This document shows positions 26,301 to 34,975 of a DNA stretch of 64,000 nt, piece by piece. The DNA lies in the NCBI GenBank assembly GCA_021811145.1, contig JAJZPN010000001.1, positions 62,001-126,000 on the forward strand. The letters are read 5' to 3'. Source of the DNA: Pseudomonadota bacterium. GTDB taxonomy: Bacteria; Pseudomonadota; Gammaproteobacteria; Burkholderiales; Ferrovaceae. The notes below the pieces were generated by a model. It was given only the letters and a program-made list of their open reading frames with translations. It ran no database searches and was not told where the DNA came from. Both the position numbers and the translations under genes were made by a program. Within the stretch, counting starts at the first letter, position 1. Each line of letters opens with the position of its first letter.

Positions 26301-26388
26301 TGGCGGAGAGGGGGGGATTCGAACCCCCGATACCTTGCGGTACGCCTGATTTCGAGTCAGGTACATTCAACCACTCTGCCACCTCTCC
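26301..26388 (-). tRNA. tRNA-Ser (anticodon CGA)
   Basis: An 88-nt class II tRNA on the minus strand. The acceptor stem GGAGAGG pairs with CCTCTCC. The anticodon stem-loop CTGACTCGAAATCAG carries CGA, followed by a long variable arm, the T-loop GGTTCGAATCC and an encoded CCA end (26301-26303). It decodes UCG. It lies 20 bp downstream of the ABC-F gene and may share its transcript. Confidence 0.95.
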
Positions 26389-26408
26389 TGAACTTACAAT
26401 TATACTTT

Positions 26409-28226
26409 TTAACCATTTACTCGTAAAAGTTTTTGCTCTAACGTTTCCCAACGTTGCAAACACGTTTCAATCTCTTGTTGCAGGACGATTAATCGTTCTT
26501 GTAACTGTTTTACCTCATCTTTTTGACTCACGTAGAGAGATGAGTCAGAGAGTTTTTCATTAATGGTAAGTTGCTCCTTTTCTAAAACATCAATTTTTTC
26601 TGGAAGCAACTCTAATTCTTGTAACTCTCGATTAGTCATTTTTTCAGGTCTATTTTTAGGTTTATCCTTTGTCTCCTGAGTGACATTCTTTTTTTCAACT
26701 GACGTAATAGTTAATGTGTCTTCATCTTTCTTTAGCGAGCGTTGTGTATAGGCTAACCAATCACTATACCCACCTGCGTTTTCAATGACTTGACCTTTAC
26801 CATCAAGAACAATCACTTGTGTTACCACATTATCTAAAAACGCTCGATCATGAGACACTAGAAATAGCGTTCCTTTATACTCGCTGAGTAATTCTTCTAG
26901 CACCTCAAGCGTATCCATATCAAGATCATTAGTTGGTTCGTCAAGTACTACAACATTGGCAGGTTTAGCAAAGAGTCTGGCGAGTAAAAGACGATTTCTC
27001 TCCCCACCTGATAATGATTTCACTTTTGCTCTAGTGCGCTCAGGTGGAAATAAAAAATCGCCTAAATAACTAACACGGTGCTTACGTTGTCCATTCATTT
27101 CTATAAAATCTGAGCCAGGACTGATGGTATCAATTAGTGTTGCTTCAGGATCAAGCTGTTCACGTAATTGATCAAAATAAGCCACTTGTATTTTTGTGCC
27201 TAACTTAACCGACCCTTCTTCAGGTTGTGATTCACCAAGTAAGATCTTGAGTAACGAGGTTTTTCCTGACCCATTGGGACCAATAATACCAATTTTGTCG
27301 CCACGTTGAATGCGGGTAGAAAAAGACTCAATGAGTGTTCGGTTTTCATAGGAAATTGTTACGTTATCCAATTCAACCACTAATTCTCCTGATCGGTCTC
27401 CTGCTTGAAGGTTAAGCTGCACTGATCCCAATCTATCACGTCGTCTAGAGCGTTCAACACGCAGTGACTCAAGGCGCCTGACTCTCCCCTCATTACGTGT
27501 CCGACGCGCTTCGATCCCTTTACGAATCCATACTTCTTCTTGAGCCAATAATTTATCGAATTTAGCTTGGTGACTTTCCTCTACCGCAAGAAGCTCTTGT
27601 TTACGAATTTGATAGGTAGCAAATGAATGGCCAAAATGAGCTAATTGTCCACGATCTAACTCAACAATATCGGTAGCCACATGATCTAAAAAGGCACGGT
27701 CGTGGGTGACAAACACCACACTGCCTCTGAATTCTTTTAAGAGGTTTTCCAACCATTCAATAGCCTCAATATCAAGATGATTAGTTGGCTCATCTAACAC
27801 TAATAATTGAGGGTCATTAATTAATGCACAGGCAATACCTAACTTTTTACGCCAGCCACCTGACAATTGAGTGACAGTCTCATCACCTTTAAAACCAATA
27901 CTGTGAAGAAGAGTATCAATACGATGTGTTGGCGCCCATTCATTATGAAGTAGGCTTGCTTGAGTTAAGATATCTGTTACGGTTTTGTTTTCATCAAAAT
28001 GGTCTTCTTGAGCCACATAACCCACCACAAGACCAGGCTGTAGCCAACGCTCACCACTATCGGGCAACACTGTTCCTAAAATTATTTTTAATAAAGAACT
28101 TTTCCCTCCCCCATTTCGACCAATCAGGCCAATACGCTGTCTCTCTTCTATGACAAGATTGACATTATCTAAAAGGGCATGATGGCCAAAGGCCAAGGAT
28201 AAGTGACGCAGAGTAACTAAGGGCAT
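26409..28226 (-). CDS. uup: ABC-F family ATPase Uup
   Basis: Soluble twin-ATPase protein of the ABC-F family, which acts on ribosomes (or DNA in the case of Uup), not in transport. The first domain has GRNGGGKSS near residue 37 and signature LSGGWRKK; the second has GPNGSGKTS and LSGGERNR. The 605-residue length and the C-terminal coiled coil (about residues 530-600, Glu/Leu/Lys rich) match Uup rather than EttA. It lies 10 bp after the outer-membrane protein gene and could be part of the Fur-boxed transcript. Confidence 0.9.
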   Translation of the reverse strand: MPLVTLRHLSLAFGHHALLDNVNLVIEERQRIGLIGRNGGGKSSLLKIILGTVLPDSGERWLQPGLVVGYVAQEDHFDENKTVTDILTQASLLHNEWAPTHRIDTLLHSIGFKGDETVTQLSGGWRKKLGIACALINDPQLLVLDEPTNHLDIEAIEWLENLLKEFRGSVVFVTHDRAFLDHVATDIVELDRGQLAHFGHSFATYQIRKQELLAVEESHQAKFDKLLAQEEVWIRKGIEARRTRNEGRVRRLESLRVERSRRRDRLGSVQLNLQAGDRSGELVVELDNVTISYENRTLIESFSTRIQRGDKIGIIGPNGSGKTSLLKILLGESQPEEGSVKLGTKIQVAYFDQLREQLDPEATLIDTISPGSDFIEMNGQRKHRVSYLGDFLFPPERTRAKVKSLSGGERNRLLLARLFAKPANVVVLDEPTNDLDMDTLEVLEELLSEYKGTLFLVSHDRAFLDNVVTQVIVLDGKGQVIENAGGYSDWLAYTQRSLKKDEDTLTITSVEKKNVTQETKDKPKNRPEKMTNRELQELELLPEKIDVLEKEQLTINEKLSDSSLYVSQKDEVKQLQERLIVLQQEIETCLQRWETLEQKLLRVNG

Positions 28227-28236
28227 GAATCATCGA

Positions 28237-28965
28237 CTAAAAAAACTCGTATGATATTCTAGCAATAAAAACCTGTTGCGGGGCGCCATTATTTAATCCC
28301 TTTAACACCCCCAATGCATATTCCACTTCTTTGCCATTAGGAAAAAATAATTCTCCTTGAATCATAGGGCCAATTTGGTGAGCATTATCTATAGGACGGT
28401 AATACGCTTCAAAACCTGGCTGAAATTGATTAGTTACACGATAAGATAGCGCATAGCCACCGCGCAGCGCATAGCGCATTGTGGCATTACTACCTAAATC
28501 TTTTTCAGCAAGAATATTTAAACGCTGTTGCAGTCTTCCGGAATCTTTTTCAATAAGAGGGCCGAATTCTAAGGTATCAGCAATTCCTGGCAAAATATGT
28601 TGCGAATACGCAGCCAAAAACCCCCAATCAAGAGCATATTCCCCTCTATCGGTTAACTGAAAGGTGTTTTCCCATTCATGACCATAGAGTGTGTTTCCTG
28701 TTCCAGGGAGATGTTGGTACTCAGTAAAGTAAACTTCACTTTTCCAATAATCAGTAAAAGTGTGGCCAAGAGACGTTAAAAAACCATTACTGGGAGCAAA
28801 ACCTGGTCTTGAATCACTCACAGCATAAGCACGGCTTTCTAATTCAGTTTGTCCCTTGACCACATGGGGAGAATACACAACATAATCATCATCTGCTAAA
28901 ACGCTTTTCGCGTAAGTCAGTGCAACAATAACGATACAAATATAAAGCCAGTTGTTAGGTCTCAT
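28237..28965 (-). CDS. Predicted outer-membrane beta-barrel protein
   Basis: Unrecognised 242-residue protein with a signal peptide (cut near VLA-DDD, residue 24). Alternating hydrophobic/polar strands and a C-terminal Tyr-Glu-Phe-Phe fit the outer-membrane insertion signal. It lies 21 bp after a small cupredoxin-fold protein whose promoter carries two Fur boxes, so an iron- or metal-linked role is inferred. It is much shorter than TonB-dependent receptors (no plug domain), so it is not one of those. Confidence 0.7.
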   Translation of the reverse strand: MRPNNWLYICIVIVALTYAKSVLADDDYVVYSPHVVKGQTELESRAYAVSDSRPGFAPSNGFLTSLGHTFTDYWKSEVYFTEYQHLPGTGNTLYGHEWENTFQLTDRGEYALDWGFLAAYSQHILPGIADTLEFGPLIEKDSGRLQQRLNILAEKDLGSNATMRYALRGGYALSYRVTNQFQPGFEAYYRPIDNAHQIGPMIQGELFFPNGKEVEYALGVLKGLNNGAPQQVFIARISYEFF

Positions 28966-28986
28966 GTCTTTTTCCTAACAAAGGAC

Positions 28987-29310
28987 TCAATGACTGCGCA
29001 CTACTCCTACTTCCTTTCTGTTGTAATCGTTATAAAACCCATATTCCCCCGCACTGTAAGGACCCACATATTCCTTTGCTTGACCTTGTGGGGGAGCAAC
29101 AATTTCAGAAGCGAAGGCTTTTCCTTCTAACTCAACCGGTTCTGATGTGAGGTTTTTTACAATCAAGGGCACCTTTTGCCCTGCTGGAATATCAATCGTT
29201 TGCGGTTCAATCCCTTTATCGGTGACGGTTATGGTATAGCTATCTTGAGCATAGACTGACAAGGCTTGGGTTACAGATAAAAGAACACACAGTGAGATAA
29301 TTTTTTTCAT
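28987..29310 (-). CDS. Small periplasmic cupredoxin-like protein
   Basis: A 107-residue secreted protein: signal peptide 1-21 (ending VYA-Q), then one cupredoxin-like beta-sandwich similar to the N-terminal domain of EfeO and to small Ftr/EfeO-type proteins (TVTDKGIEPQTIDIPAGQKVP pattern split across strands). The mature part has no Cys and no Met and only a C-terminal His, so a normal blue-copper site is impossible. Two Fur-box-like sites upstream suggest induction under iron starvation. It may bind another ligand or be a structural partner of the adjacent outer-membrane protein. Confidence 0.75.
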   Translation of the reverse strand: MKKIISLCVLLSVTQALSVYAQDSYTITVTDKGIEPQTIDIPAGQKVPLIVKNLTSEPVELEGKAFASEIVAPPQGQAKEYVGPYSAGEYGFYNDYNRKEVGVVRSH

Positions 29311-29345
29311 AATTAGTATTTCCTTAACAAGTTAAGTTAACTTTA

Positions 29346-29391
29346 AATGAGAATCATTATCATTGTCAAGTAAATAAGAATCATTTTCATT
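29346..29391 (-). promoter_or_regulatory. Two Fur-box-like sites
   Basis: AATGAGAATCATTATCATT (29346-29364) and AATAAGAATCATTTTCATT (29373-29391) both match the 19-bp Fur consensus closely in their GAATCATT cores and are spaced 27 bp apart, start to start. They lie 36-81 bp upstream of the cupredoxin-like gene start, in promoter position. Confidence 0.85.
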
Positions 29392-29425
29392 TAAAAAAAT
29401 AGAGTCTGCTAAAATACACAACAAT

Positions 29426-29501
29426 GCCCTGGTAGCTCAGTGGATAGAGCAACCCCCTCCTAAGGGGTAGGTCGCACGTTCGATTCGTGTTCAGGGCGCC
29501 A
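29426..29501 (+). tRNA. tRNA-Arg (anticodon CCT)
   Basis: A 76-nt tRNA. The acceptor GCCCTGG pairs with TCAGGGC. The anticodon arm ACCCC-CTCCTAA-GGGGT carries CCT, which reads AGG. The T-arm has GTTCGATTC and the CCA end is encoded. It is read toward the BLUF region and ends 65 bp before a strong terminator. Confidence 0.95.
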
Positions 29502-29528
29502 CGTAACAACCAATACTAAATAAAGAAT

Positions 29529-29567
29529 AAAATAAGGTAGGCACATTTAAAGTACCTACCTTATTTT
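29529..29567. terminator. Long perfect hairpin after tRNA-Arg
   Basis: A perfect 13-bp inverted repeat (29529-29541 with 29555-29567, core ATAAGGTAGG) with a 13-nt loop. The stem starts with an A-run and ends with a T-run, as in bidirectional intrinsic terminators. It would stop both the tRNA transcript and any leftward transcript from the BLUF gene. Confidence 0.82.
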
Positions 29568-29745
29568 AGAAAACACACTCACGAGTCGGTCTGGCTTAAT
29601 TCATCAATGACTGTATACCAACCGTTTTGGTATGCATAACAACTCCAACCTGAGAGCTTTATTGAATGTTTTGAGAAACTCTATTGATCTATTCTATCTG
29701 GTTAACCCATAATTTATAGGACGTAGCGTCATTTTGTAGAGCCAA
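29568..29745. other. Non-coding stretch downstream of BLUF gene
   Basis: No gene recognised. One inverted repeat is present, ATACCAA (29615-29621) with TTGGTAT (29627-29633), without a T-run. Together with the tRNA and Fur-box area, 29311-29745 is free of protein genes. Confidence 0.5.
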
Positions 29746-30168
29746 CTATTTATCCTTGAATAATTTGAGCAACATGAGACTCCCGTTCTTGTCATCCTTC
29801 ATGTCATAAAAATCCCGTGAGCTGTTCATGAAGTCGGAATAGCCCTCTTGGTTGACAAGATCTTCGTCCAGTACGTCAAGATTGCGAAAGCCCATTTTCC
29901 AGTCGGGAAACATCCTGTCATCGATCCAGTCTTCATTGATGACAATAATGTTATTATGTCGAGGATCGCACTTTATTTTCTCATAAAGCATTTGTACCTG
30001 CTGCTGTTCACCTTCGATAACCTGCATGAAATTACCATCCTTGTAGAGCAGCATGCCGGTAATACCAAGCGCAGTATTGTTTTGTTTCGCAGCAGCCAAA
30101 AGCTTGACCAATCCTTCAGTGTCAAAGAGGCTCTTTGCTGAGCTTACATAGATAAGATAATAAATCAT
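29746..30168 (-). CDS. Short BLUF-domain blue-light photoreceptor
   Basis: Single BLUF domain of 140 residues that binds FAD and senses blue light. The flavin switch residues are present: Tyr7 in IYVSSA, Asn31 in NTALGITG, and Gln49 in FMQVIEG. Trp and Met candidates lie in DWKMGF near residue 90. I take the Met at 30168 as start because GAGAG lies upstream and the domain begins there; an in-frame Met 14 codons earlier is possible. There is no output domain, so it must act through a partner protein. Two small membrane-protein genes lie immediately upstream on the same strand. Confidence 0.88.
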   Translation of the reverse strand: MIYYLIYVSSAKSLFDTEGLVKLLAAAKQNNTALGITGMLLYKDGNFMQVIEGEQQQVQMLYEKIKCDPRHNNIIVINEDWIDDRMFPDWKMGFRNLDVLDEDLVNQEGYSDFMNSSRDFYDMKDDKNGSLMLLKLFKDK

Positions 30169-30267
30169 TGAAAAACTCTCTTTATTTTCTGAAGGGTTCT
30201 GTTGATCCATTGTATCCAGAAAACCTGGTATCTAGGAGGCATTGGATCATTTTATAGGAACGACAGA

Positions 30268-30696
30268 TTAAACTGATAATTCAGTTTTTTTCTGTGGCTT
30301 TTTACCTAATACTCCTGCCATGACTTCACCAATTATTCCACCAAAATTAGCAGATTCCACTACAAGAATAAGCATCGGTCCCCAATAATAGAGGTTCAGT
30401 TGTAAGAAAAAATCTCCCATAGGGTGGGCAATATAATGCAAATACAGATAGCTCAGCGGTCTTAATAGTAATGGTGGGAGACAGGCCACGTATCTTCCCC
30501 CCTTCACCCCATAGATTCTGGATGTAACATAACCCACACCAAAGGGTACAAAAAACACATCTATCATCCACAACACATTGAATGTGGCAATTCCTTTGTA
30601 CACTTCTACGTTCACACCTAGGATTAAGTCACATACCAAATTGATGATAAAACCAACTATAACCCCATATAATCCCCGACGTTGATTAACAGTCAC
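30268..30696 (-). CDS. Unknown four-helix membrane protein upstream of BLUF gene
   Basis: Unrecognised 142-residue membrane protein with about four hydrophobic segments and a basic, polar C-terminus. The start is taken as GTG at 30696 because CAGGAG sits 6 nt upstream; a TTG two codons earlier is less well placed. It lies 15 bp after a 62-residue membrane protein gene and 99 bp before the BLUF gene. It might be a BLUF partner, but nothing in its sequence shows this. Confidence 0.6.
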   Translation of the reverse strand: MTVNQRRGLYGVIVGFIINLVCDLILGVNVEVYKGIATFNVLWMIDVFFVPFGVGYVTSRIYGVKGGRYVACLPPLLLRPLSYLYLHYIAHPMGDFFLQLNLYYWGPMLILVVESANFGGIIGEVMAGVLGKKPQKKTELSV

Positions 30697-30711
30697 GATC
30701 AACTCCTGTTT

Positions 30712-30900
30712 TTATTTTAATGATCCATTGGCTAATTTTTGCTTACAGTTCTCTAATACACCTTGCGGCACATCAATTTTTGAACCCGCTAATACTTGAT
30801 TACAATCAGCATGAGGAAAACTCATCGAACGGTATACCGTCACCCCAATAAAGAGAAACATGCCCAGTAACAGCACCACTACTCCAATAATTGTTTTCAC
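30712..30900 (-). CDS. Small single-helix membrane or secreted protein
   Basis: A 62-residue protein with one N-terminal hydrophobic helix (IIGVVVLLLGMFLFIGV) and a short polar tail containing two cysteines (ADCNQ and ENCKQ), which could form a disulfide outside the membrane. GTG start with GGGGAGG upstream. It is unrecognised. It is followed at 15 bp by the four-helix membrane protein gene and lies 78 bp after the cryptochrome gene. Confidence 0.6.
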   Translation of the reverse strand: MKTIIGVVVLLLGMFLFIGVTVYRSMSFPHADCNQVLAGSKIDVPQGVLENCKQKLANGSLK

Positions 30901-30978
30901 TCAGCCTCCCCTAATAACCTAATACTTCTTATAAAATTGAGTTACATTATCATGGCTTTAGGCGATAAATCAAACGCC

Positions 30979-32286
30979 TCACCGCAGCCAAATTTCCCGA
31001 TAGTATCCTTTGGGATCGTACTCGTCAGTTTGTTTTTGTATATTAAAGTGTCGGCCACCACGTGGATCAGTTCCTTTTCCTGCAATATAAAGCCAATTAC
31101 CGTAATTACTGTATACATCGTAATCAAGTAATTGAGATTCAAACCAACTTGCCCCTACGCGCCAATTTCCTTGATATTCATGTAACCAGAAGCTCGCCAC
31201 CACTTGCCTTAGTCGGTTAGATAAATAGCCCGTATGTGAGAGTTCACGCATCGCCGCGTCGATGAGATCAACACCTGTTTGACCATGGCTCCAAGCATAA
31301 AAATATGATTGATTAAAACGAGGAGGAGTAGATGAACTATCAGTAGATAAGCCCTGAAATAAAAATAAATTGGTTTTTCTTTGGTAAAACAGAAAACGAA
31401 AATAATCCCGCCACAGTAACTCAAACCATAACCAATAGGTACTCTCATTGGCACCTGATTGGTTTTCGAACTCATTAACATAAGCCATGAGGGTGCGTGC
31501 TGAACGAATGCCATGCGCAAGCCACACCGACCATTTAGAAGAATAGTGGGTACCAAATAATTGATTACGAGTGGCTTTATACGAGGAGGCATACCCCCCT
31601 TTTAAATAATCATCAGTAATATAAGTTCTAACTTGTTTTGAATCCGTTAACCACACTCCATTGTGCACGGGGAGTGATGTTCTCGGGTCAAGAGAGTAAT
31701 GCAGAGTCGTATATAGTAAAGTGTGAGCAAACTCACTATTACGCCATTCTTGAGCAATCTGTAAATGAGGTAACGGGATCAATTGAGGGGCGCTATAGCG
31801 ACTTGTTTGTGCTTCAACTTTCTGTCTAAAACGAGTAAAACTCATTGGAAAATAGGTCAGTATCGGCTTAACCAATGTCCTATCAATCATGGTTGACTGA
31901 AACAAGGTAATGACTTCGATACCTCGTTGACGTAGGGCATGAATCTCTCGCTCTTCTTCCTCAGCAGCAACAGTTTCAGCGTAAACTCGCTGAATACCGA
32001 GCTCATTACACCACTCAACCAATAATTCCACCGAGTCACCATGAGCTTGCCACATGACGCTTCCCTGACTCTCTAATTGAGCGCGAAGATGCATGAGCAT
32101 GTGTCTTTTAAAAGCACAATTGTGTTGTGCCTGACGGACAAAGCCCCAAGTTGTTTGATCAGCTAATCGGGAATCTTCGATAAATACAGGTAGTACTTCA
32201 TGGCATTCAGTAACAGCTTGATGAAAAAGGGGGTTGTCCTCAAGACGACAATCATGACGAAACCAGTAAATCGCTCTTTGTATCAT
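30979..32286 (-). CDS. DASH-type cryptochrome/photolyase
   Basis: A 435-residue flavoprotein of the Cry-DASH class, which repairs cyclobutane dimers mainly in single-stranded DNA and may signal light. The N-terminal antenna-domain motif is IYWFRHDCRLEDNPLF. The FAD domain shows WLWFELLWRDYFRFL, LSNRLRQVVASF and the DASH-typical GNWLYIAGKGTDPRGGR followed by FNIQKQ and YDPKGYY. It is last in the six-gene unit, 9 bp after the DUF2256 gene. Confidence 0.92.
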   Translation of the reverse strand: MIQRAIYWFRHDCRLEDNPLFHQAVTECHEVLPVFIEDSRLADQTTWGFVRQAQHNCAFKRHMLMHLRAQLESQGSVMWQAHGDSVELLVEWCNELGIQRVYAETVAAEEEEREIHALRQRGIEVITLFQSTMIDRTLVKPILTYFPMSFTRFRQKVEAQTSRYSAPQLIPLPHLQIAQEWRNSEFAHTLLYTTLHYSLDPRTSLPVHNGVWLTDSKQVRTYITDDYLKGGYASSYKATRNQLFGTHYSSKWSVWLAHGIRSARTLMAYVNEFENQSGANESTYWLWFELLWRDYFRFLFYQRKTNLFLFQGLSTDSSSTPPRFNQSYFYAWSHGQTGVDLIDAAMRELSHTGYLSNRLRQVVASFWLHEYQGNWRVGASWFESQLLDYDVYSNYGNWLYIAGKGTDPRGGRHFNIQKQTDEYDPKGYYREIWLR

Positions 32287-32295
32287 GCTACTGCC

Positions 32296-32439
32296 TTATT
32301 TGTTTTTGCTATGGCGACACCGGTCTGAACAATACTTCACCTCGTCCCATACCTTGGCCCATTTTTTTCGCCAGGTAAAAGGTCTTTGACAAACAAGACA
32401 GGTTTTAACCGGCAAATGCTCTTTTTTAATGCCCTTCAT
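32296..32439 (-). CDS. DUF2256 small zinc-finger-like protein
   Basis: A 47-residue basic protein found by reading the gap between the two photolyase genes. It has [14 protein letters not shown] (Cys14 and Cys17) and KYCSDRCR (two more Cys near residues 36-40), a four-cysteine treble-clef/zinc-finger layout typical of DUF2256, a family repeatedly found beside cryptochromes. Its ATG overlaps the 3' end of the upstream photolyase gene by 14 bp, and its stop is 9 bp before the Cry-DASH start, so all three are coupled. The function is unknown; the basic residues would suit nucleic-acid binding. Confidence 0.88.
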   Translation of the reverse strand: MKGIKKEHLPVKTCLVCQRPFTWRKKWAKVWDEVKYCSDRCRHSKNK

Positions 32440-33982
32440 CGAATTCAAATCCCAATTGTAACTGGCTTGATATAACTACTGGTTTATTGCGCTGTCTGTT
32501 TGTGGTTCTTTTTCTTGAACCGTGCCGCTCAACCACCTCGCCTACTTTTTTGATAACTTGAACACTCTGACGTCGAGCAAACAATTTAGTTTTCGCTTCA
32601 CGAATACTATTTTCATAATCAACCATGGGCAGAGGAATATCTCTGCCTACATATACGCCTAACTTATCTTGCAAAGACTGAGGCATACGCCAAGGTTCAA
32701 ATATCCATGTATCTGGCACGCGTTTCAAGTAAGGACACCATCGTCTAACAAACTCTCCTCGTGGATCATGGTCTTTGGCTTGTTTAATAGGATTATAAAT
32801 GCGTGGAATATTAATCCCCGTAGTCCCTGATTGCATCTGCATCTGACTCCAATGAATCCCAGGCTCATAATCAAGAAATTGTTGAGCCAAAAATAATCCT
32901 GTCTGACGCCAATGTAACCATAAGGGGTACGAGGCCACAGAAACCAATAAGGCACGCATTCTAAAATTTAGCCAGCCTTGATGGATTAACATGGCCATAC
33001 ACGCATCAACCAATGGCCAACCTGTTTTTCCCTGTTGCCAGAGAGTCAGTTTTTCTTGATCAAAGTCCTGTTCACGAAGCCCATCATAACCACGGTGCAT
33101 ATTACGCCATTCAATTTCAGGCTCACTCTCAAGCTTTTGAATGAAATGACAATGCCAATATAAACGGCTTAAAAATGCTTGCAAACCCTGGCGTTTAATG
33201 GCTCTTGGGGAGCCTGTTAGTCCCTCAAGTTCGATACGTGTCCACTGTACTAGTTCGCGCATACTAATGGTACCGTGGCTTAAATAAACAGACAGACGTG
33301 AGCAGGCTGTTGGCGCGGACAAGGGCGAAGAAATTCCTCCTCGATAGCGTTTAGACCCTAACTCCAGAAACTGTTGCCAAATGGATAAGGCATTCTCTCG
33401 ACCTGCTCGTGGACGATGACGCATATCAACAGCATCAAACCCCAACTCCTGTAATGTGGGTATGCGAATTTCCTTAAAACTGTCCCTACTCCACCAGTGA
33501 CCATGATGAATCTCGGGTAAGTACTGAAGCGGGCGGCTCATATGCTCCTCCCAAGCCTCTTGCCATTCATCCCTAGAATGTAATTGTCTTTCTACCCCAA
33601 ACTGTTGATATTGATGCCATACTACCCCTTGATTACGACACCATTTAGCCACCTGTTTATCACGCTGATAACTCCAGTTATTACCCGTTTCCTCATGAGA
33701 ATAAAGCGCAGAGAAAGTATTGAGGGAGTGAAGTTGCGTTAATACAGTAACTGCGTCACCAGTGAGAATATGTAGATTCCCTCCTAATTCCTGAATCTGC
33801 CGGTATAAATCCCTTAATGAAGCCAGAGTAAACTCATAGTGTTGTGCGGATTGATCAGGTTGCTGCCATTGTTGAGGGTCTAGAATATAAAGACAGAATA
33901 CTCGTGAAGACAGCAAAGCTTGACGAAGTGCTTCATGGTCATGAATGCGCAAGTCTTTTTTAAACCAAACAACACTATCCAT
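32426..33982 (-). CDS. FAD-binding deoxyribodipyrimidine photolyase-family protein
   Basis: A 518-residue photolyase-superfamily protein, distinct in sequence from the other two in the window. The N-terminus [16 protein letters not shown] is the antenna Rossmann domain. The FAD domain has [37 protein letters not shown] and [13 protein letters not shown], then [11 protein letters not shown], where class I enzymes have WASTTGTD-like residues. A basic C-terminal extension of about 60 residues ([13 protein letters not shown]) follows. It is likely a CPD photolyase or a cryptochrome of the DUF2256-linked type. It overlaps the DUF2256 gene. Confidence 0.87.
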   Translation of the reverse strand: MDSVVWFKKDLRIHDHEALRQALLSSRVFCLYILDPQQWQQPDQSAQHYEFTLASLRDLYRQIQELGGNLHILTGDAVTVLTQLHSLNTFSALYSHEETGNNWSYQRDKQVAKWCRNQGVVWHQYQQFGVERQLHSRDEWQEAWEEHMSRPLQYLPEIHHGHWWSRDSFKEIRIPTLQELGFDAVDMRHRPRAGRENALSIWQQFLELGSKRYRGGISSPLSAPTACSRLSVYLSHGTISMRELVQWTRIELEGLTGSPRAIKRQGLQAFLSRLYWHCHFIQKLESEPEIEWRNMHRGYDGLREQDFDQEKLTLWQQGKTGWPLVDACMAMLIHQGWLNFRMRALLVSVASYPLWLHWRQTGLFLAQQFLDYEPGIHWSQMQMQSGTTGINIPRIYNPIKQAKDHDPRGEFVRRWCPYLKRVPDTWIFEPWRMPQSLQDKLGVYVGRDIPLPMVDYENSIREAKTKLFARRQSVQVIKKVGEVVERHGSRKRTTNRQRNKPVVISSQLQLGFEFDEGH

Positions 33983-33991
33983 TGGTATCCA

Positions 33992-34975
33992 TTACCCTTG
34001 TTGGAGCACTCTACTCATGTGGTAACCCGATAAAATGGCCCCCTCCACTCGCCCACCCATCTGCCAATCACCCACGGCACCAAGAGACAATGAGTTGTCC
34101 CACAAGTGTGATGGCAAAACTTGATTAAGAGAGATAGCATGCTGCCAAGAAAACGGCGTTATGTCTTTGACTTTAAAGGGTTGATCAAGTTGTAGCCATT
34201 CTTCATTGATAGCAGAAACCCACTCATCAATCTGAAGTGCGCTATTAGCCCTACTCCATTCTTGGTCAAGATGAAGAGTCCAAGGTAACCCCACTTTGCG
34301 TCCTGGTTTTGAGCTATTATCGGCAAGCCAGCGTAATTTTCCACGATTGATAAAAGCCGCTGCAAAGTCAGGTTGCTCAAAAAATGTTAACAGCGCCCCT
34401 TGGGTTGGCAAAAAAACCACATTATCTAACAAGGATAACCAACTGGGTTTGATACCGCCAAGAAGATGAGTGACCAAGGGAGCTGGCATGGCACATAACA
34501 CCATATCAAACACGTCACTAACAGCGCCATCAGCAAAATTGAGTTGCCATTGATTAGAATGAATCAAATTGAGTTGCTGCACTTCATGCTGACAGCGTAT
34601 ATCAACATGCTCGGCAAAAAAATGAATGAGTGAAGCCATAGTGGGTTGAGCTACCCAGCGCTCCACGGATTGATTAATCCCTGGAAGCACTGCTGCTGTT
34701 CTCTCACCAATGACTTTAATCTTAGGGTTCCAGCGCTCAACCAAATCTTGCTTGATCCATTGATCAAGTAAAACCCGAGTGATAGGAGAGCGAATCGTGA
34801 AATATTGGGCGCCGGCATCAACTTCATGTTCCACATTAGAAACATAACCTAACCTACCGCCAATATTAGACTTTTTTTCAAAAACGGAAACAGAGAAACG
34901 TTCTTTTTGTAAAAAATAAGCAGTACTCAAGCCCGCCAATCCAGCGCCTATAACTGCGACTTTTCGAGAACTCAT
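33992..34975 (-). CDS. FAD-dependent amine-oxidase-like oxidoreductase (renalase-like)
   Basis: A 327-residue flavoprotein with the dinucleotide-binding motif VIGAGLAGLSTAYFLQ (residues 8-23) and then FEKKSNIGGRLGYV, the second conserved Gly-Gly-Arg of amine oxidase/renalase folds. The C-terminal FAD contact is seen in GAVGDWQMGGRVEGAILSG. The substrate is unknown; homologues often occur beside photolyases. It shares a 4-bp overlap with the terC gene upstream and is 9 bp from the photolyase gene. Confidence 0.85.
   Translation of the reverse strand: MSSRKVAVIGAGLAGLSTAYFLQKERFSVSVFEKKSNIGGRLGYVSNVEHEVDAGAQYFTIRSPITRVLLDQWIKQDLVERWNPKIKVIGERTAAVLPGINQSVERWVAQPTMASLIHFFAEHVDIRCQHEVQQLNLIHSNQWQLNFADGAVSDVFDMVLCAMPAPLVTHLLGGIKPSWLSLLDNVVFLPTQGALLTFFEQPDFAAAFINRGKLRWLADNSSKPGRKVGLPWTLHLDQEWSRANSALQIDEWVSAINEEWLQLDQPFKVKDITPFSWQHAISLNQVLPSHLWDNSLSLGAVGDWQMGGRVEGAILSGYHMSRVLQQG

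Noticed and set aside
29426-30900. Genomic island inserted at tRNA-Arg carrying the BLUF genes
   Set aside because: No integrase gene and no repeated tRNA 3' end were found, so island status is unsupported.
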